64,000 nt of DNA from Nitrospirae bacterium YQR-1 (GCA_039908095.1 JAMOBJ010000001.1:248001-312000); one strand, 5' to 3'. Numbered from the stretch's first letter, positions 16,658 through 26,342 are shown. Notes: generated by a model not told the origin, from the sequence alone. Program-made: numbers and translations.

Positions 16658-18285
16658 TAGGAAAGGGATTGCAAGTGAGCTCTGGCGGTTTCCACTTTTG
16701 CACTTTGCTCGGGGGAGTTCTTTGCCTCTGATATAAAAAGTTTCCAATATAATATGGCTTCCTCGTTTTTCCCAAGATGTTCTGAAGACAGTGCGAGATT
16801 AAAAAGCGCATCAAGAGTATTTCTGTTTAGTTTATATGCTTTTTTGTAGTCGGCGGCGGCCGCCTCAAAATTGCCCATAGCAAAGTGCGCATTTCCACGG
16901 CTTTGGTAGGCTTTGACATAGTTAGGCTTAACACGAATAGCCTCTCCGTAGTCTGCAACGGCTTCATCGAGTTTGCCAAGTTTTCTTAAAACAACACCAC
17001 GGTTAAAGTACGCTTCAGCATAGTTTTCATCAAGCTCTATCGCCTTAGTGTAATCCTCCGCCGCTTTTTCGTTGCGTCCTGTGGCAAAGTATGTTACCCC
17101 GCGGTTGTAGTACGTCTCGGCTGATGCAGGGTTTAATCTTAAAGAATCTTTAAAATCCTTTATTGCCTCATCAAATTTACCCAAAGCATGATATGTGCTC
17201 CCGCGGCCTCTGTATGCGTCCGGATTTGATGCTTTTAGCCTTATGGCTGCATTAAAGCACTCAAGTGCCTCATTATAGTACTTTAGGTTGAAAAGAGATA
17301 TCCCCTTGTTAATAAGTTCCCACGATTTTTTAATAACCGATTTATCATCCTGATACACCCTTGAGCCGGTAAATGAATGATACATGTCGTTAAGTTCATC
17401 TCTGATAATGCTAAAATCGCTGTACCTTTTGTTTTTGTCCTTTTTAAGGCAGGTACCTATTAAGGCAGAGAGCCTGGCCGGTAAATCGGGGATTGGTTTA
17501 GGTGTTACATTTATGTGAAGTTGTTTAATTTCATCAAGTGTTGCGGCTGCAAACGGCGGGTTCCCTGTAATCATTTCATAGAAAACACAACCAAACGCAT
17601 AGATATCGGCTCTTACATCCAACTCCTTACACAACCACTGCTCAGGAGACATATAGTAGGGAGTACCGACAATCGTACCAACCTGGGTAAGAGAAAAATC
17701 CTCCGGCTCATCATCATTTTTGCGCTTTTTATCTGCTTTAGCCTCCGGCTCCAGTGCTAACTTTACAAGGCCGAAATCTGTAATTTTTAATACCCTCTCC
17801 GCTGTAACCATTATATTTGCCGGTTTTACATCCCTGTAAATAAAGGGACGCTTCATTTCCTTAAACTTTGTAGAGGCGTGGACCATACCGTTACAAAACT
17901 GTAAAGCAAAGTTAACACTGCCGGGCAAGTCAATGCCGCCCTTTCTTATCCAGCCCTTAAGCTCCGCTCCGTACTTTTCATTTCCCTCTATGTACTCAAG
18001 ACAGATAAACGGCAAGTCCTCAATCTTTGTAACGTACTCCGCAACAACTATGTTTTGATGTTTTTCAAGCCGCACCCACGTCTCCGCCTCCCACATAAAC
18101 CGTGCACTGAGGGTTTTACTGCTTAAGTACCGCTCCTGAAGCGTTTTAAGTGCTACCCTTTTTTTGAATTTGCGGTCATAACAAAGATATACGATTCCCA
18201 TACCACCGGCCTTTATGTCTATGATCTCATAGCGCCTAGTGATTTCATCACCCTGTTTCCATTTGCTGTCAACTAATGAGCCCAT
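16657..18285 (-). CDS. Ser/Thr protein kinase with TPR repeats
   Basis: 542 aa. Kinase domain about residues 16-290: glycine loop KAGGMGIVY, catalytic Lys in RVALKTL, catalytic loop YRDVKPANIM and DFG. The usual HRD histidine is Tyr, a tolerated change seen in some active kinases. Residues about 325-530 form roughly six TPR repeats (for example YYNRGVTYFATGRNEKAAED), which would bind partner proteins. No membrane segment, so cytosolic. The stop codon TAA overlaps the edge of a TIR repeat, so the last residues may have been changed by that insertion. Confidence 0.9.
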   Translation of the reverse strand: MGSLVDSKWKQGDEITRRYEIIDIKAGGMGIVYLCYDRKFKKRVALKTLQERYLSSKTLSARFMWEAETWVRLEKHQNIVVAEYVTKIEDLPFICLEYIEGNEKYGAELKGWIRKGGIDLPGSVNFALQFCNGMVHASTKFKEMKRPFIYRDVKPANIMVTAERVLKITDFGLVKLALEPEAKADKKRKNDDEPEDFSLTQVGTIVGTPYYMSPEQWLCKELDVRADIYAFGCVFYEMITGNPPFAAATLDEIKQLHINVTPKPIPDLPARLSALIGTCLKKDKNKRYSDFSIIRDELNDMYHSFTGSRVYQDDKSVIKKSWELINKGISLFNLKYYNEALECFNAAIRLKASNPDAYRGRGSTYHALGKFDEAIKDFKDSLRLNPASAETYYNRGVTYFATGRNEKAAEDYTKAIELDENYAEAYFNRGVVLRKLGKLDEAVADYGEAIRVKPNYVKAYQSRGNAHFAMGNFEAAAADYKKAYKLNRNTLDALFNLALSSEHLGKNEEAILYWKLFISEAKNSPEQSAKVETARAHLQSLS

Positions 18286-18401
18286 ATCTCGCTTTCTATT
18301 GTAACACAGGTGTTTTTTTTAGTGTAATTTTAACACACTGACCGTGTTGACTCAGGGCGCCCTCCAAATGTATTATCTATATATCTATCTTTAATATGCT
18401 T

Positions 18402-18432
18402 TTGACAATGACTACTAAATTGTGCTGATAAT
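18402..18432 (+). promoter_or_regulatory. Putative promoter of yraN and the ABC ATPase genes
   Basis: TTGACA (18402-18407) and GATAAT (18427-18432) are separated by 19 bp, slightly longer than optimal. It lies 44 bp before the yraN ATG in an AT-rich divergent intergenic region. Confidence 0.35.
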
Positions 18433-18475
18433 GTTTTGGTGCAGCTTACATAATAATATTTCATAAAGGATACAC

Positions 18476-18829
18476 ATGAACAATGTTGCTACAGGGAAGC
18501 AGGGGGAAAAATTAGCCGGTGAGTTTATAAAAAAGCTGGGGTATCAGATTTTAGAAAAAAATTACAAGAATAAAATAGGTGAAATTGATATAATAGCAAA
18601 GGACGGCGACTGTGTTGTCTTTATAGAGGTGAAAACGAGGCTCAATGATACATTTGGAATGCCGGTTGAAGCAGTTAACTTTAGAAAAATTCATAAAATA
18701 AAAAACACGGCATTAATTTATATGAAAACCTTAGATAATCCGGCAGCGGTCAGATTTGATGTTATCAGCGTTATGATAGGTGCTAAACAGTATCAAATCG
18801 AGCACATAAAGGGCGCCTTTGAGGGTTAA
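18476..18829 (+). CDS. YraN/UPF0102 family nuclease-like protein
   Basis: 117 aa, the normal length. It has the PD-(D/E)XK-like core: GKQGEKLAGEFIKKLGY, then GEIDIIAKDGDCVVFIEVKTR, with the D...ExK residues visible. Such proteins resemble archaeal Holliday junction resolvases; their cellular role is not established. AAAGGATAC lies just before the ATG. It starts a plus-strand unit with two ABC ATPase genes, 8 bp apart. Confidence 0.9.
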   Translation: MNNVATGKQGEKLAGEFIKKLGYQILEKNYKNKIGEIDIIAKDGDCVVFIEVKTRLNDTFGMPVEAVNFRKIHKIKNTALIYMKTLDNPAAVRFDVISVMIGAKQYQIEHIKGAFEG

Positions 18830-18837
18830 TACCGCCT

Positions 18838-19800
18838 ATGTCACTGCTTAGTGTAAATCAGCTCAGCGTTAGTTTTAAAATCGGCGGCAGAGATGTACGC
18901 GTTGTCAATTCCCTGAGCTTTGATATAAATAAAGGTGAGATATTTGGAGTTGTCGGTGAAAGTGGTTCCGGTAAAAGCATGACGGCTCTTTCTATTATGG
19001 GTATTTTGCCTGAAAATGCCAAAAGTGACGGACAGATTTTTTTTAACGGCGAGAACCTTGAACTTCTTAGCCCGCAAAGACGCAGAGCACTCAGGGGCAA
19101 TTCAGTTTCCATGATTTTTCAAGAACCCATGACTTCCTTAAATCCTGTACTTACCGTGGGCTACCAGATAGCTGAAGTGCTGGTAACACATAAGTGTCTC
19201 TCATGGCGTGAGGCTAACAACAGGGCTGTTGAGCTGCTCAATGAGGTAAAGATACCATCTGCACAGCGCAGGGCTAAGGACTATCCCCATCAGATGTCCG
19301 GTGGTATGAGGCAGAGGGTTATGATAGCCATGGCAATTGCTTGCCAACCTGAGCTCCTTATCGCCGATGAGCCCACTACAGCTTTAGATGTCACTATTGC
19401 TGCTCAAATACTAAACTTGATACACTCTATTAAAGAAAATAAAAACATGTCTGTAATGTTTATAACACATGATTTGGGAATTGTCTCCGAACATACAGAC
19501 AGAGTGGCGATAATGTATGCAGGCACAATCGTTGAGTCTGCAAAGACTGAGGAGCTGTTTAATCGCCCCTTGCATCCTTATACTATAGGACTTCTTAATT
19601 CAATACCAGGGAACAAGGGACAGCCCCTGGAGTCTATACTGGGCACAGTGCCGCGGGCTGACTGGCTACCCTGCGGCTGCAGGTTTTCAGACAGGTGCCG
19701 CTTTGTTCTGCCAAAGTGTTTGTCAGATGAGCCGGAGCTCAGAGACACCGGTGACGGCAGACTTCTCAGGTGTATCAGAAACGAAAGGCTGTCATCATAA
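18838..19800 (+). CDS. Oligopeptide/dipeptide ABC transporter ATPase (DppD/OppD type)
   Basis: 320 aa. Walker [11 protein letters not shown] near residue 40, Q-loop [10 protein letters not shown], signature MSGGMRQRV near residue 155, Walker [13 protein letters not shown], and the C-terminal oligopeptide-transporter extension with a Cys cluster ([11 protein letters not shown]...C). The Cys cluster in related proteins can bind a 4Fe-4S centre. The partner ATPase follows after 6 bp. Permeases and binding protein are not nearby, so the substrate (peptides or nickel) is open. Confidence 0.9.
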   Translation: MSLLSVNQLSVSFKIGGRDVRVVNSLSFDINKGEIFGVVGESGSGKSMTALSIMGILPENAKSDGQIFFNGENLELLSPQRRRALRGNSVSMIFQEPMTSLNPVLTVGYQIAEVLVTHKCLSWREANNRAVELLNEVKIPSAQRRAKDYPHQMSGGMRQRVMIAMAIACQPELLIADEPTTALDVTIAAQILNLIHSIKENKNMSVMFITHDLGIVSEHTDRVAIMYAGTIVESAKTEELFNRPLHPYTIGLLNSIPGNKGQPLESILGTVPRADWLPCGCRFSDRCRFVLPKCLSDEPELRDTGDGRLLRCIRNERLSS

Positions 19801-19806
19801 GTTTTT

Positions 19807-20772
19807 ATGGAAACTTTTTTAAAAGTAATATCGCTTAAAAAGCACTACGCAGTCGGCACCGGTGTCTTTAAAAAAACCGGCTATGTCAGAGCCGTTGACG
19901 GTGTTGACTTTACTATTAACAACGGCTCGGTGTTTGCCCTTGTCGGTGAAAGCGGCTGTGGGAAATCCACTGTAGCGCGACTTGTTTTACGCTTGATTGG
20001 GGCTGACGGCGGTGATGTTTTATTTAGAGGTAAAAGTGTCTTTTCTCTTAAAGGTGACGAATTAAAAGCCTACAGACGCTCGGTACAGATTATTTTTCAG
20101 GACCCGTTTGCATCGTTAAATCCCAGAATGAGGATTTATTCTACACTTGCTGAACCACTCATTATCCACAAGCTCTTTCCAAAGCGACAGATTAAGGAGC
20201 GTGTCGGAGAGCTGCTAAAGCAGGTGGGACTTGAGCCTGATGTTATGAGCCGTTATCCTCATGAATTTAGCGGCGGACAACGGCAGCGTATATGTATTGC
20301 CCGTGCACTGGCACTTTCCCCTGAATTAATTGTTGCAGATGAACCACTGTCCTCTTTAGACGTTTCAATACAGGCGCAGGTGCTTAATTTACTTGAAGAG
20401 CTAAAGAATACTTACGGTCTCTCTTTTCTGTTTATCAGCCACGATTTAAATGTTATCCGGTATTTTAGTGATTCAATCGGTGTTATGTACCTTGGAAAAA
20501 TAGTCGAACTTGCACACTCTGACGCCCTCTTTAGTGCACCCATGCATCCATACACTGTGATGCTGCTTGATGCGGTTCCAAAAATCAGAACCTCAAAGCC
20601 TCAGAGAAAGACATTTGACATTAACTCTTTCGATGTCCCCTCTCCCATAGATATACCTCCCGGCTGTCCTTTTCATCCAAGATGCCCCAAAAGTTTTGAG
20701 AAGTGTAAAATCGTACCCCCTCAGCTTCTGCTCACTCATGGAAGGCAAGTCTCCTGTCATCTTTATGAATAA
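19807..20772 (+). CDS. Oligopeptide/dipeptide ABC transporter ATPase (DppF/OppF type)
   Basis: 321 aa partner of the preceding ATPase. Typical OppF start (LKKHYAVGTGVFKKTGYVRAV), Walker A GESGCGKST near residue 50, signature FSGGQRQRICIARAL, Walker B LIVADEPLSSLD, and the C-terminal CPFHPRCPKSFEKCK cysteine cluster. The two proteins would form the ATPase heterodimer of a peptide or metal importer at the inner membrane. The next gene is convergent. Confidence 0.9.
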   Translation: METFLKVISLKKHYAVGTGVFKKTGYVRAVDGVDFTINNGSVFALVGESGCGKSTVARLVLRLIGADGGDVLFRGKSVFSLKGDELKAYRRSVQIIFQDPFASLNPRMRIYSTLAEPLIIHKLFPKRQIKERVGELLKQVGLEPDVMSRYPHEFSGGQRQRICIARALALSPELIVADEPLSSLDVSIQAQVLNLLEELKNTYGLSFLFISHDLNVIRYFSDSIGVMYLGKIVELAHSDALFSAPMHPYTVMLLDAVPKIRTSKPQRKTFDINSFDVPSPIDIPPGCPFHPRCPKSFEKCKIVPPQLLLTHGRQVSCHLYE

Positions 20773-20846
20773 TATTCACCTTTAATTGCAACCTTGTATG
20801 ACAAACGCAGAGGATAACAGTTATTTAATAATAATGCTTGGTATAA

Positions 20847-21929
20847 TCAGATTTTATTTAGAAGCCTGATAAATTTATCAGTAAAGGACATAGTTGAGAA
20901 CTGTTGCTTAACTGTTTCGCAGCCGTTTTTTGAGATCATTGCTGCAAAGGATGTATCATCAAGCAGTCTTGAAATTGAATCCGCCAACGCATCAGTATCA
21001 TTTGGTTTAACCAGCACTCCGTTATAATTGTTTGTAATAATCTCAGGAATTCCGCCGACATCAGAGGCGATACAAGGAATTCCCATTGCCATCGCCTCAA
21101 TCAGCGACATTCCAAATGATTCAAGACCTGAGGTCGGTAAAACAAAAATATCAATGCTGCTGTATAAGAAAGCCATGTCTGATCTGAAGCCTGTAATGGT
21201 CACTTTGCCGGAAATGTTATACTCAGAGGCTTTCCGGTCGATTACCTCTCTAAGAGGCCCGTCTCCAATAAAAAGCAGGTGCAGGTTATTAAATTTCTTC
21301 AATAACAGTACAAAGCTGTCAAACAAGACTAAACCGCCTTTGTCTTCATATAGCCTGCCGGCGGTTCCTATAATAACCGTTTCTTTTTTGATTGAAAGCG
21401 ACTTCTTTGCCTCGGCTCCGATAAACCTGGAGCTGTCAAACACTGTAAGATCAACGGAATTGTATATAACTGTGACCCTTTCTGAGCTTACTCCACATGA
21501 GGTGAGAGCGTATTTAACAGCACCACTTACTGCTACAACATGGTCACAGAGGTGTCGGATTAGCAGGTTGGTGACGTATTTTAATTTGTTTGCCTGATGG
21601 CGGACTATTACAAACTTAGTGCGCAGCATAAGTGAGACAAACGCTGCGTGCCAGTACTCCTTGCCAAGATTAGACACAATAACATCTATCCCCTCTGTAT
21701 AAACAACGTACAGAAGCCTAAAGAGCGCTAGAAAATCCATGAGATTTTTTAATTTCAAATGGTAAACATATACTCCCGCCGCTTTGCAGTTTTCAAAAAC
21801 AGCACTACCCTTTGGACATGCAACAATGACTTCGATGCCGGAATTTAAAAGTGAATTAGCCAGCAGTGTTCCGTGAGAACCGATGCCGCTCCACTTTGTG
21901 TTTGTATATAAAAGAAGTACTTTCTTCAT
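20847..21929 (-). CDS. Glycosyltransferase family 4
   Basis: 360 aa with start at 21929: this ATG lies one base after the TAA of the deacetylase gene and begins the typical MKKVLLLYTN strand; a longer frame would run back into that gene. GT-B fold: an N-terminal acceptor domain and a C-terminal nucleotide-sugar domain with IYNSVDLTVFD near 160 and the E-x7-E motif in GLESFGMSLIEAMAMGIPC near 275. It probably builds a cell-surface glycan together with the deacetylase. Substrate unknown. Confidence 0.88.
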   Translation of the reverse strand: MKKVLLLYTNTKWSGIGSHGTLLANSLLNSGIEVIVACPKGSAVFENCKAAGVYVYHLKLKNLMDFLALFRLLYVVYTEGIDVIVSNLGKEYWHAAFVSLMLRTKFVIVRHQANKLKYVTNLLIRHLCDHVVAVSGAVKYALTSCGVSSERVTVIYNSVDLTVFDSSRFIGAEAKKSLSIKKETVIIGTAGRLYEDKGGLVLFDSFVLLLKKFNNLHLLFIGDGPLREVIDRKASEYNISGKVTITGFRSDMAFLYSSIDIFVLPTSGLESFGMSLIEAMAMGIPCIASDVGGIPEIITNNYNGVLVKPNDTDALADSISRLLDDTSFAAMISKNGCETVKQQFSTMSFTDKFIRLLNKI

Positions 21930-21930
21930 G

Positions 21931-22632
21931 TTAACGGAGCAGCTTCCATGTAAAGGCCAGAGGCCCAGTGTTAAGCTTAATTGACATACGTTTAAACTCA
22001 AAAGGGTCATCGCCGCTATAAATATATCCTTTTTTTGTGGTAAAGGCTCCTTTAAATCCAGACTCTTTAATACTCCTTATAACCCTGCTGTCATAATCGC
22101 CGTATGGATAGCAAAAAAAATCCACAGGAAGGTCTAATGCAGATTGCAGATCGTCTTTGCAGCCTCGCACCTCTGCCTCAAGTTCAGTGTCTGAAAGTGT
22201 GGGAAGTGATGGGTGTGTCCTTGAGTGGGCGCCAAATTCGAACCCTTGTTTCTTTAAGAATTCTATGTCACTCCAATCCATCATTTCTTTTGTATCTTTT
22301 AGGTCCACACAATCCCATTCGTTATGTTTTCCAACTAGGGATGAGACTAAAAAAATGGCTGCTGGGAAGTTGTACTTGTTTAGAATTGGAAATGCAAGCT
22401 CTATGAAGCTCTTAAAACCGTCATCAAATGTTATTGCTACCAGTATAGAATCAGAGGGCTGACCCAGAGAGAAATTAAAAATATCGGTCAGACTTACAAC
22501 CTTATACCCGCAGACCTTAAGGTAGTACATTTGAGCGGCGAACATCTTAGGGGTGACGTATAGACCCTGAAGCCTGGCTCCCTTTTTGGGCTGACCAATG
22601 CTATGGTATGTTAGAACAATAGCTTTTTGCAT
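21931..22632 (-). CDS. Polysaccharide deacetylase (NodB family)
   Basis: 233 aa. Metal-dependent carbohydrate esterase 4 family: TFDDGFKSF near residue 68 (catalytic and metal Asp), AHSRTHPSL near residue 127 (metal His pair), and FCYPYGDYDSRV near residue 168. It likely removes acetyl groups from an N-acetylated surface or capsular polysaccharide. No signal peptide is visible, unlike many exported members. One base separates it from the glycosyltransferase gene. Confidence 0.88.
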   Translation of the reverse strand: MQKAIVLTYHSIGQPKKGARLQGLYVTPKMFAAQMYYLKVCGYKVVSLTDIFNFSLGQPSDSILVAITFDDGFKSFIELAFPILNKYNFPAAIFLVSSLVGKHNEWDCVDLKDTKEMMDWSDIEFLKKQGFEFGAHSRTHPSLPTLSDTELEAEVRGCKDDLQSALDLPVDFFCYPYGDYDSRVIRSIKESGFKGAFTTKKGYIYSGDDPFEFKRMSIKLNTGPLAFTWKLLR

Positions 22633-22756
22633 ATTACAGGTTTTTTTAAGATATTATAGCAGAAGAATATAAATAAATATTTTCGAGTTATATTTTGTGG
22701 AAATTGACATTAGAAATTCTGTATTGCTATAATGAAGTGTTGCTGAGGGTATGTAA

Positions 22757-22832
22757 TCCTGGGTAGCTCAGTCGGCAGAGCGGGTGGCTGTTAACCACCT
22801 TGTCGGGGGTTCGAGTCCCTCCCCAGGAGCCA
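22757..22832 (+). tRNA. tRNA-Asn (anticodon GTT)
   Basis: 76 nt cloverleaf: acceptor arms TCCTGGG / CCCAGGA, D-arm GCTCAGTCGGCAGAGC, anticodon loop CTGTTAA, T-arm with GGTTCGAGTCC. The 3' CCA is encoded. It lies in the plus-strand gap before the small membrane protein gene. Confidence 0.97.
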
Positions 22833-22877
22833 AGTCAAAAAATAGTTCCAAAAAAAATTCGTGAGGAGAGCTTGAGA

Positions 22878-23369
22878 ATGAAAAACCCAATGATAGAGTC
22901 CTTTTTGATACCATTTATTACTTCTGTTCATGTTGTAAGTATTTTAATTTGGATAGGAGGAGTTGTATTTGTAACGACAGTAGTGTTTCCTATGATAGTT
23001 CGCATGGAGGATTCCATGGAAAAAGTATTTTTTTTCCAGGGCGTAGAACAACGGTTTGCTAAAATTGCTAAGGTTTTCGTTTTGATAGCAGGATTGACCG
23101 GTGGTGTATTAATATATTTAAAAGACGTTTTACATACGCTTTTCCACAAAGACGGATTTTATTTGACATTAATGCTGATTTTGTGGACGATTTTTTTAAC
23201 AGTTCTTACTTTTGAGAAAAAACTATTTAATATAATATTTAAGGGTGAGGCACAGCATGATACAAAAAAGATTTTTATGCGTTTAACTATGTTTCACTGG
23301 ATAATAATGTGTGTAAGTCTGGTAATCGTTTTTCTCGGCGTTTATCAGGGACACAAAGGCACATTTTAG
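22878..23369 (+). CDS. Small CopD-like integral membrane protein
   Basis: 163 aa from the ATG at 22878, chosen because GAGGAGAG lies about 8 bp upstream; a longer frame would begin inside tRNA-Asn. About four membrane helices, with the HVVSILIWIGGVVFVTTVV motif at the N-terminus. The pattern (His in helix 1, Trp-Ile-Gly) resembles the CopD/DUF4149 family and the membrane part of the cytochrome fusion at 14832-15797. It could hold haem or copper; function unknown. A DUF2233 protein gene follows after 15 bp. Confidence 0.75.
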   Translation: MKNPMIESFLIPFITSVHVVSILIWIGGVVFVTTVVFPMIVRMEDSMEKVFFFQGVEQRFAKIAKVFVLIAGLTGGVLIYLKDVLHTLFHKDGFYLTLMLILWTIFLTVLTFEKKLFNIIFKGEAQHDTKKIFMRLTMFHWIIMCVSLVIVFLGVYQGHKGTF

Positions 23370-23384
23370 TTTTGGAATTTAATT

Positions 23385-24212
23385 ATGTCAAATTTTTTAT
23401 TTAAGACAGTACTCCTCTTTCATTTATTTTTTTTTGCGTACCCTGTTAATTCCCTGCAAGCTAATTGGATCAAATTAGATGAGGGTATTGAATTTTCCGA
23501 ATTTGAGACCTCAACTGAGTCTGCCGGCGACGGCGTGAAAATTACTGTTTTACGGGCAACCCCTAAATATTATGAGTTAAAATTACTTACATCCTCAGAT
23601 GCAGGCGGCGGCAGCATGACAGTAAAGGAGTGGGCTTACAAGTATAATTTATTAGCTGTAATTAATGCCGGCATGTATCAGGAGGATGGTAAAACTAATG
23701 TAGGTTATATGAAAAGCAAAGGTCGTGTTATTAATTCTCACATAGCAAAGGCATACAAGACAATGTTGACACTTGACCCTAAGGACAGATCAGACAAAGA
23801 ATTTCAAATAATTGATTTAGAGTGTAACAATGACAATTCTACATTTAGCAGATACAGAACATTAGTTCAAAACATAAGAATGATTAGCTGCAAACAGCAA
23901 AATGTCTGGTCACAGCAGGCGGCCTCATGGAGCATTGCAGCACTCGGCATGGACAAGTCCGGTAATATTCTTTTTTTAATGTCTGTCACCCCACTTACAG
24001 TTCATGAGTTTATAGATATAATTTTGAATCTCCCTATAAGAATATATAATGCAATGTATTTAGAGGGCGGCAAACAAGCATCGTTGTATATAAACATTGG
24101 CGGCAAGGAAATTGAGCGCTCAGGAAGAGGGGGCGTATATTTGTCCAATAAAAACACCAAGGATTCCTATTGGCCGATTCCAAATGTTCTTGGTCTGGTT
24201 AAGAAGAAATAA
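23385..24212 (+). CDS. Phosphodiester glycosidase family (DUF2233/NAGPA) exported protein
   Basis: 275 aa with an N-terminal signal peptide ending near PVNSLQA. Family features: AVINAGMYQEDGKTNVGYM near residue 92, AALGMDKSGNILFLMS near residue 185, and MYLEGGKQASLYI near residue 225, corresponding to the NAGPA fold that cleaves GlcNAc-phosphodiesters. It probably acts in the periplasm on phosphodiester-linked sugars. It forms a unit with the upstream membrane protein. Confidence 0.85.
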   Translation: MSNFLFKTVLLFHLFFFAYPVNSLQANWIKLDEGIEFSEFETSTESAGDGVKITVLRATPKYYELKLLTSSDAGGGSMTVKEWAYKYNLLAVINAGMYQEDGKTNVGYMKSKGRVINSHIAKAYKTMLTLDPKDRSDKEFQIIDLECNNDNSTFSRYRTLVQNIRMISCKQQNVWSQQAASWSIAALGMDKSGNILFLMSVTPLTVHEFIDIILNLPIRIYNAMYLEGGKQASLYINIGGKEIERSGRGGVYLSNKNTKDSYWPIPNVLGLVKKK

Positions 24213-24527
24213 TTTGGCTCTGCTGTGGTTTTGTGTGGGTAGAAGCAGCCACAGACTCAGCTATGGAGCTTTCGACGAAGCCAACAAAGTTAATCGAATG
24301 AATGCAGCTTGGTATTACAACTCTTTCATGGCCCATTTCTAACTTACATTTTTGGAATTTTCAGGGAAAAAATGCATTCGTATAACTGACGAGATTCGTC
24401 TGTTTTATCACAAGCCATATCATACTATGTCTTTAAAATAAAATCCAATATCGGCTGTTACAAAGCGTTATACACAACATCGATTTTTTCATGAGACTTT
24501 GTTCCACGTGGAACATTGATAGGTGGA
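24213..24527. other. Convergent intergenic region with a partial TIR repeat
   Basis: 315 bp between the convergent DUF2233 and atpI genes. It contains the right half of the TIR repeat at 24274-24317. The rest shows CTGTGG...CCACAG complementarity near the start but no clear T-run terminator, and no gene. Confidence 0.5.
24274..24317 (+). repeat. Partial TIR repeat copy (right half)
   Basis: The block starting GACGAAGCCAACAAAGTTAA and ending TGCAGCTTGGTATTA matches the reverse of the left arm of the element at 16516-16657 with about one mismatch. The opposite TIR is missing, so it is a truncated copy 62 bp after the DUF2233 gene. Confidence 0.6.
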
Positions 24528-24869
24528 TCAGTAATCCGTTTTGCGAGAATCAATTATTCCAACAGCAGCGATAGTGGCAACAGCTATTGTAAAGCCTATG
24601 AATAAGCCGAGGACATTCGCAATTTTAAAATAGATTAATGATGACATAGTAATTATAAAAAAAATTAGACGAAAACTGTTAAAAAAAATTGCAACAGGTT
24701 TCGCATCCAATAGTTTTGATATACCGCAAGATAAAAAAATAAAATTAATTAAGGATACAAAACTGCTTATCACTACGCTAAAGGCAGTATCAGTATGACC
24801 GGTGAAATATAAAATAGAAAAAGCAGAAAATGAAAGAATGAGGGTAAAAAAGGAAACCTGTTTAATCAT
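24528..24869 (-). CDS. atpI: ATP synthase protein I family (AtpI)
   Basis: 113 aa with four hydrophobic segments, the usual size and topology of AtpI, which helps assemble the c-ring of F1Fo ATP synthase and may carry Mg2+. It overlaps atpZ by 8 bp. Unlike the usual atpI-atpB-atpE order, no ATP synthase gene follows: the downstream region is non-coding. Identification rests on size, topology and the atpZ neighbour more than on motifs. Confidence 0.65.
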   Translation of the reverse strand: MIKQVSFFTLILSFSAFSILYFTGHTDTAFSVVISSFVSLINFIFLSCGISKLLDAKPVAIFFNSFRLIFFIITMSSLIYFKIANVLGLFIGFTIAVATIAAVGIIDSRKTDY

Positions 24870-25089
24870 TGTCTTTCATGGCTCTTTGAACAAGACGAAA
24901 CATCTCTAAGAAACCGGATATGATTCCAAAAATTAAAAATATAATTGTAAGCCAAGGAGCAGTTTTAAAAAAGCTGTCCAGTCCGCTACCGATTATATAT
25001 CCAACAGAAGTTGCAACCACCAGATTAAGACCAACCTGACCTGCAAAAAATAAATGCCTGAATATGCCTGATTTTTTTTGAGCTGTCAA
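24862..25089 (-). CDS. atpZ: AtpZ/AtpI-like membrane protein
   Basis: 75 aa with two helices. The pattern GLNLVVATSVGYIIGSGLD, then APWLTIIFLIFGIISGFLE, is typical of AtpZ (F0F1-ATPase subunit putative Ca2+/Mg2+ transporter). It starts 11 bp after the NrfD-type gene stop, so it appears to be the fourth gene of the cytochrome/FeS/NrfD operon. The rest of the atp operon is elsewhere. Confidence 0.75.
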   Translation of the reverse strand: MTAQKKSGIFRHLFFAGQVGLNLVVATSVGYIIGSGLDSFFKTAPWLTIIFLIFGIISGFLEMFRLVQRAMKDND

Positions 25090-25100
25090 AAAATGCTCTG

Positions 25101-26330
25101 TTAATGCGACTCCTTCAAGTTGCGGCGCATATTGTGAGAAAGAAAACTTAGTTCACCCTTATATATCGGAATAGCAGTCTTAAGTAGAAGTGTATAAAAA
25201 AATGCTCCAAAAGCCCAAATTCCTGCGCTTACACTTATCTCAGTATAGGAGGGCAGATAGTCATATATCTCACCAAGTGTATCCGGCACAAATCCTGGAA
25301 TTACAAAGCCCATACCTTTTTCTATATAGACTCCGATAAAAACCAGTACACAGGCAATATTTAGGTATAAAAATCTGTTTCTTAATCCGGGTGAAAGTAA
25401 AACAACAAATGCAATCAGGTTAAATACCAATGCAGTCCATGTAAACGGCACTAAAAGTGTGTGTCCCTTAAGTCCATGAAACATGTACTCCAGAGGCGCT
25501 ACGTGTATGCTCATTGAGTAGAATTCTTTAAATATTTCTGCTCCATACAGAAAAAGATTAACACCCATAGCATAAGCTATCAGCTCTGCAATTTTAAAAA
25601 TTGCCTTATCATTAACCTCTATGTCGGAGACTTTTCTGGCAATCTGAAACACCAGTATCATGAGTGCCGGCCCCGAACACATCGCTGATGCAATAAACCT
25701 CGGCGCTATTATTGAAGCATTCCAAAAAGGCCGTGAGGATAAACCATTGTATAAAAAGGCAGTTACTGTATGAATGCTAAATGCCCATGGTATTGATATT
25801 AATACTAATGGCCACATAATATACATTTTATATTCCCGACCGTTGGCTGCACAATAAAGAACATAAATAACCGCTAAAGAATTTAATATAAGATAACCAT
25901 TCAGCACAATAACATCCCACATGAGTATTGAACTGGGAAAATTCGGTGTCACAAATAAATGCCATGATGCTAATGGTTTACCTAAATCTACTACTACAAA
26001 AAGCAGACACATTAAAACAGCAGTCACGGCTACCATCTCACCAAAAAGCACTATTTCCTTTATCGGCTTAAAATGATAAACATACGACGGTATTACAAGT
26101 ATAACAGCCGCCGCCGCCACACCAACCAGAAAAGTAAAATTTGCTATATAAAAACCCCAAGAAACCTGATCTCTCATATTTGTAACGATTAACCCATGAG
26201 TTAGTTGATTAATATAGGAAATTAACGCATTTAACATTACTACGGCTAAAACCCCAAGCCATATAAAATACGCTCTTTTTCCTGTAGTGATGTGCTTGAA
26301 TAAATCCTTGCTAAATCTTAAAATTGTCAT
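25101..26330 (-). CDS. NrfD/DsrP-type quinone-interacting membrane subunit
   Basis: 409 aa with about ten membrane helices. The C-terminal segment KGMGFVIPGFVPDTLGEIYDY is typical of the DsrP branch of the NrfD/PsrC superfamily, which exchanges electrons with menaquinone. Together with the FeS and tetrahaem proteins upstream (13-bp gap) it should form a periplasm-facing menaquinol oxidoreductase module comparable to DsrJOP, NrfBCD or the cytochrome-FeS-NrfD complexes of metal reducers. No dsrMK, nrfA or molybdopterin subunit is adjacent. Confidence 0.88.
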   Translation of the reverse strand: MTILRFSKDLFKHITTGKRAYFIWLGVLAVVMLNALISYINQLTHGLIVTNMRDQVSWGFYIANFTFLVGVAAAAVILVIPSYVYHFKPIKEIVLFGEMVAVTAVLMCLLFVVVDLGKPLASWHLFVTPNFPSSILMWDVIVLNGYLILNSLAVIYVLYCAANGREYKMYIMWPLVLISIPWAFSIHTVTAFLYNGLSSRPFWNASIIAPRFIASAMCSGPALMILVFQIARKVSDIEVNDKAIFKIAELIAYAMGVNLFLYGAEIFKEFYSMSIHVAPLEYMFHGLKGHTLLVPFTWTALVFNLIAFVVLLSPGLRNRFLYLNIACVLVFIGVYIEKGMGFVIPGFVPDTLGEIYDYLPSYTEISVSAGIWAFGAFFYTLLLKTAIPIYKGELSFLSHNMRRNLKESH

Positions 26331-26342
26331 ATCAACATCTCC

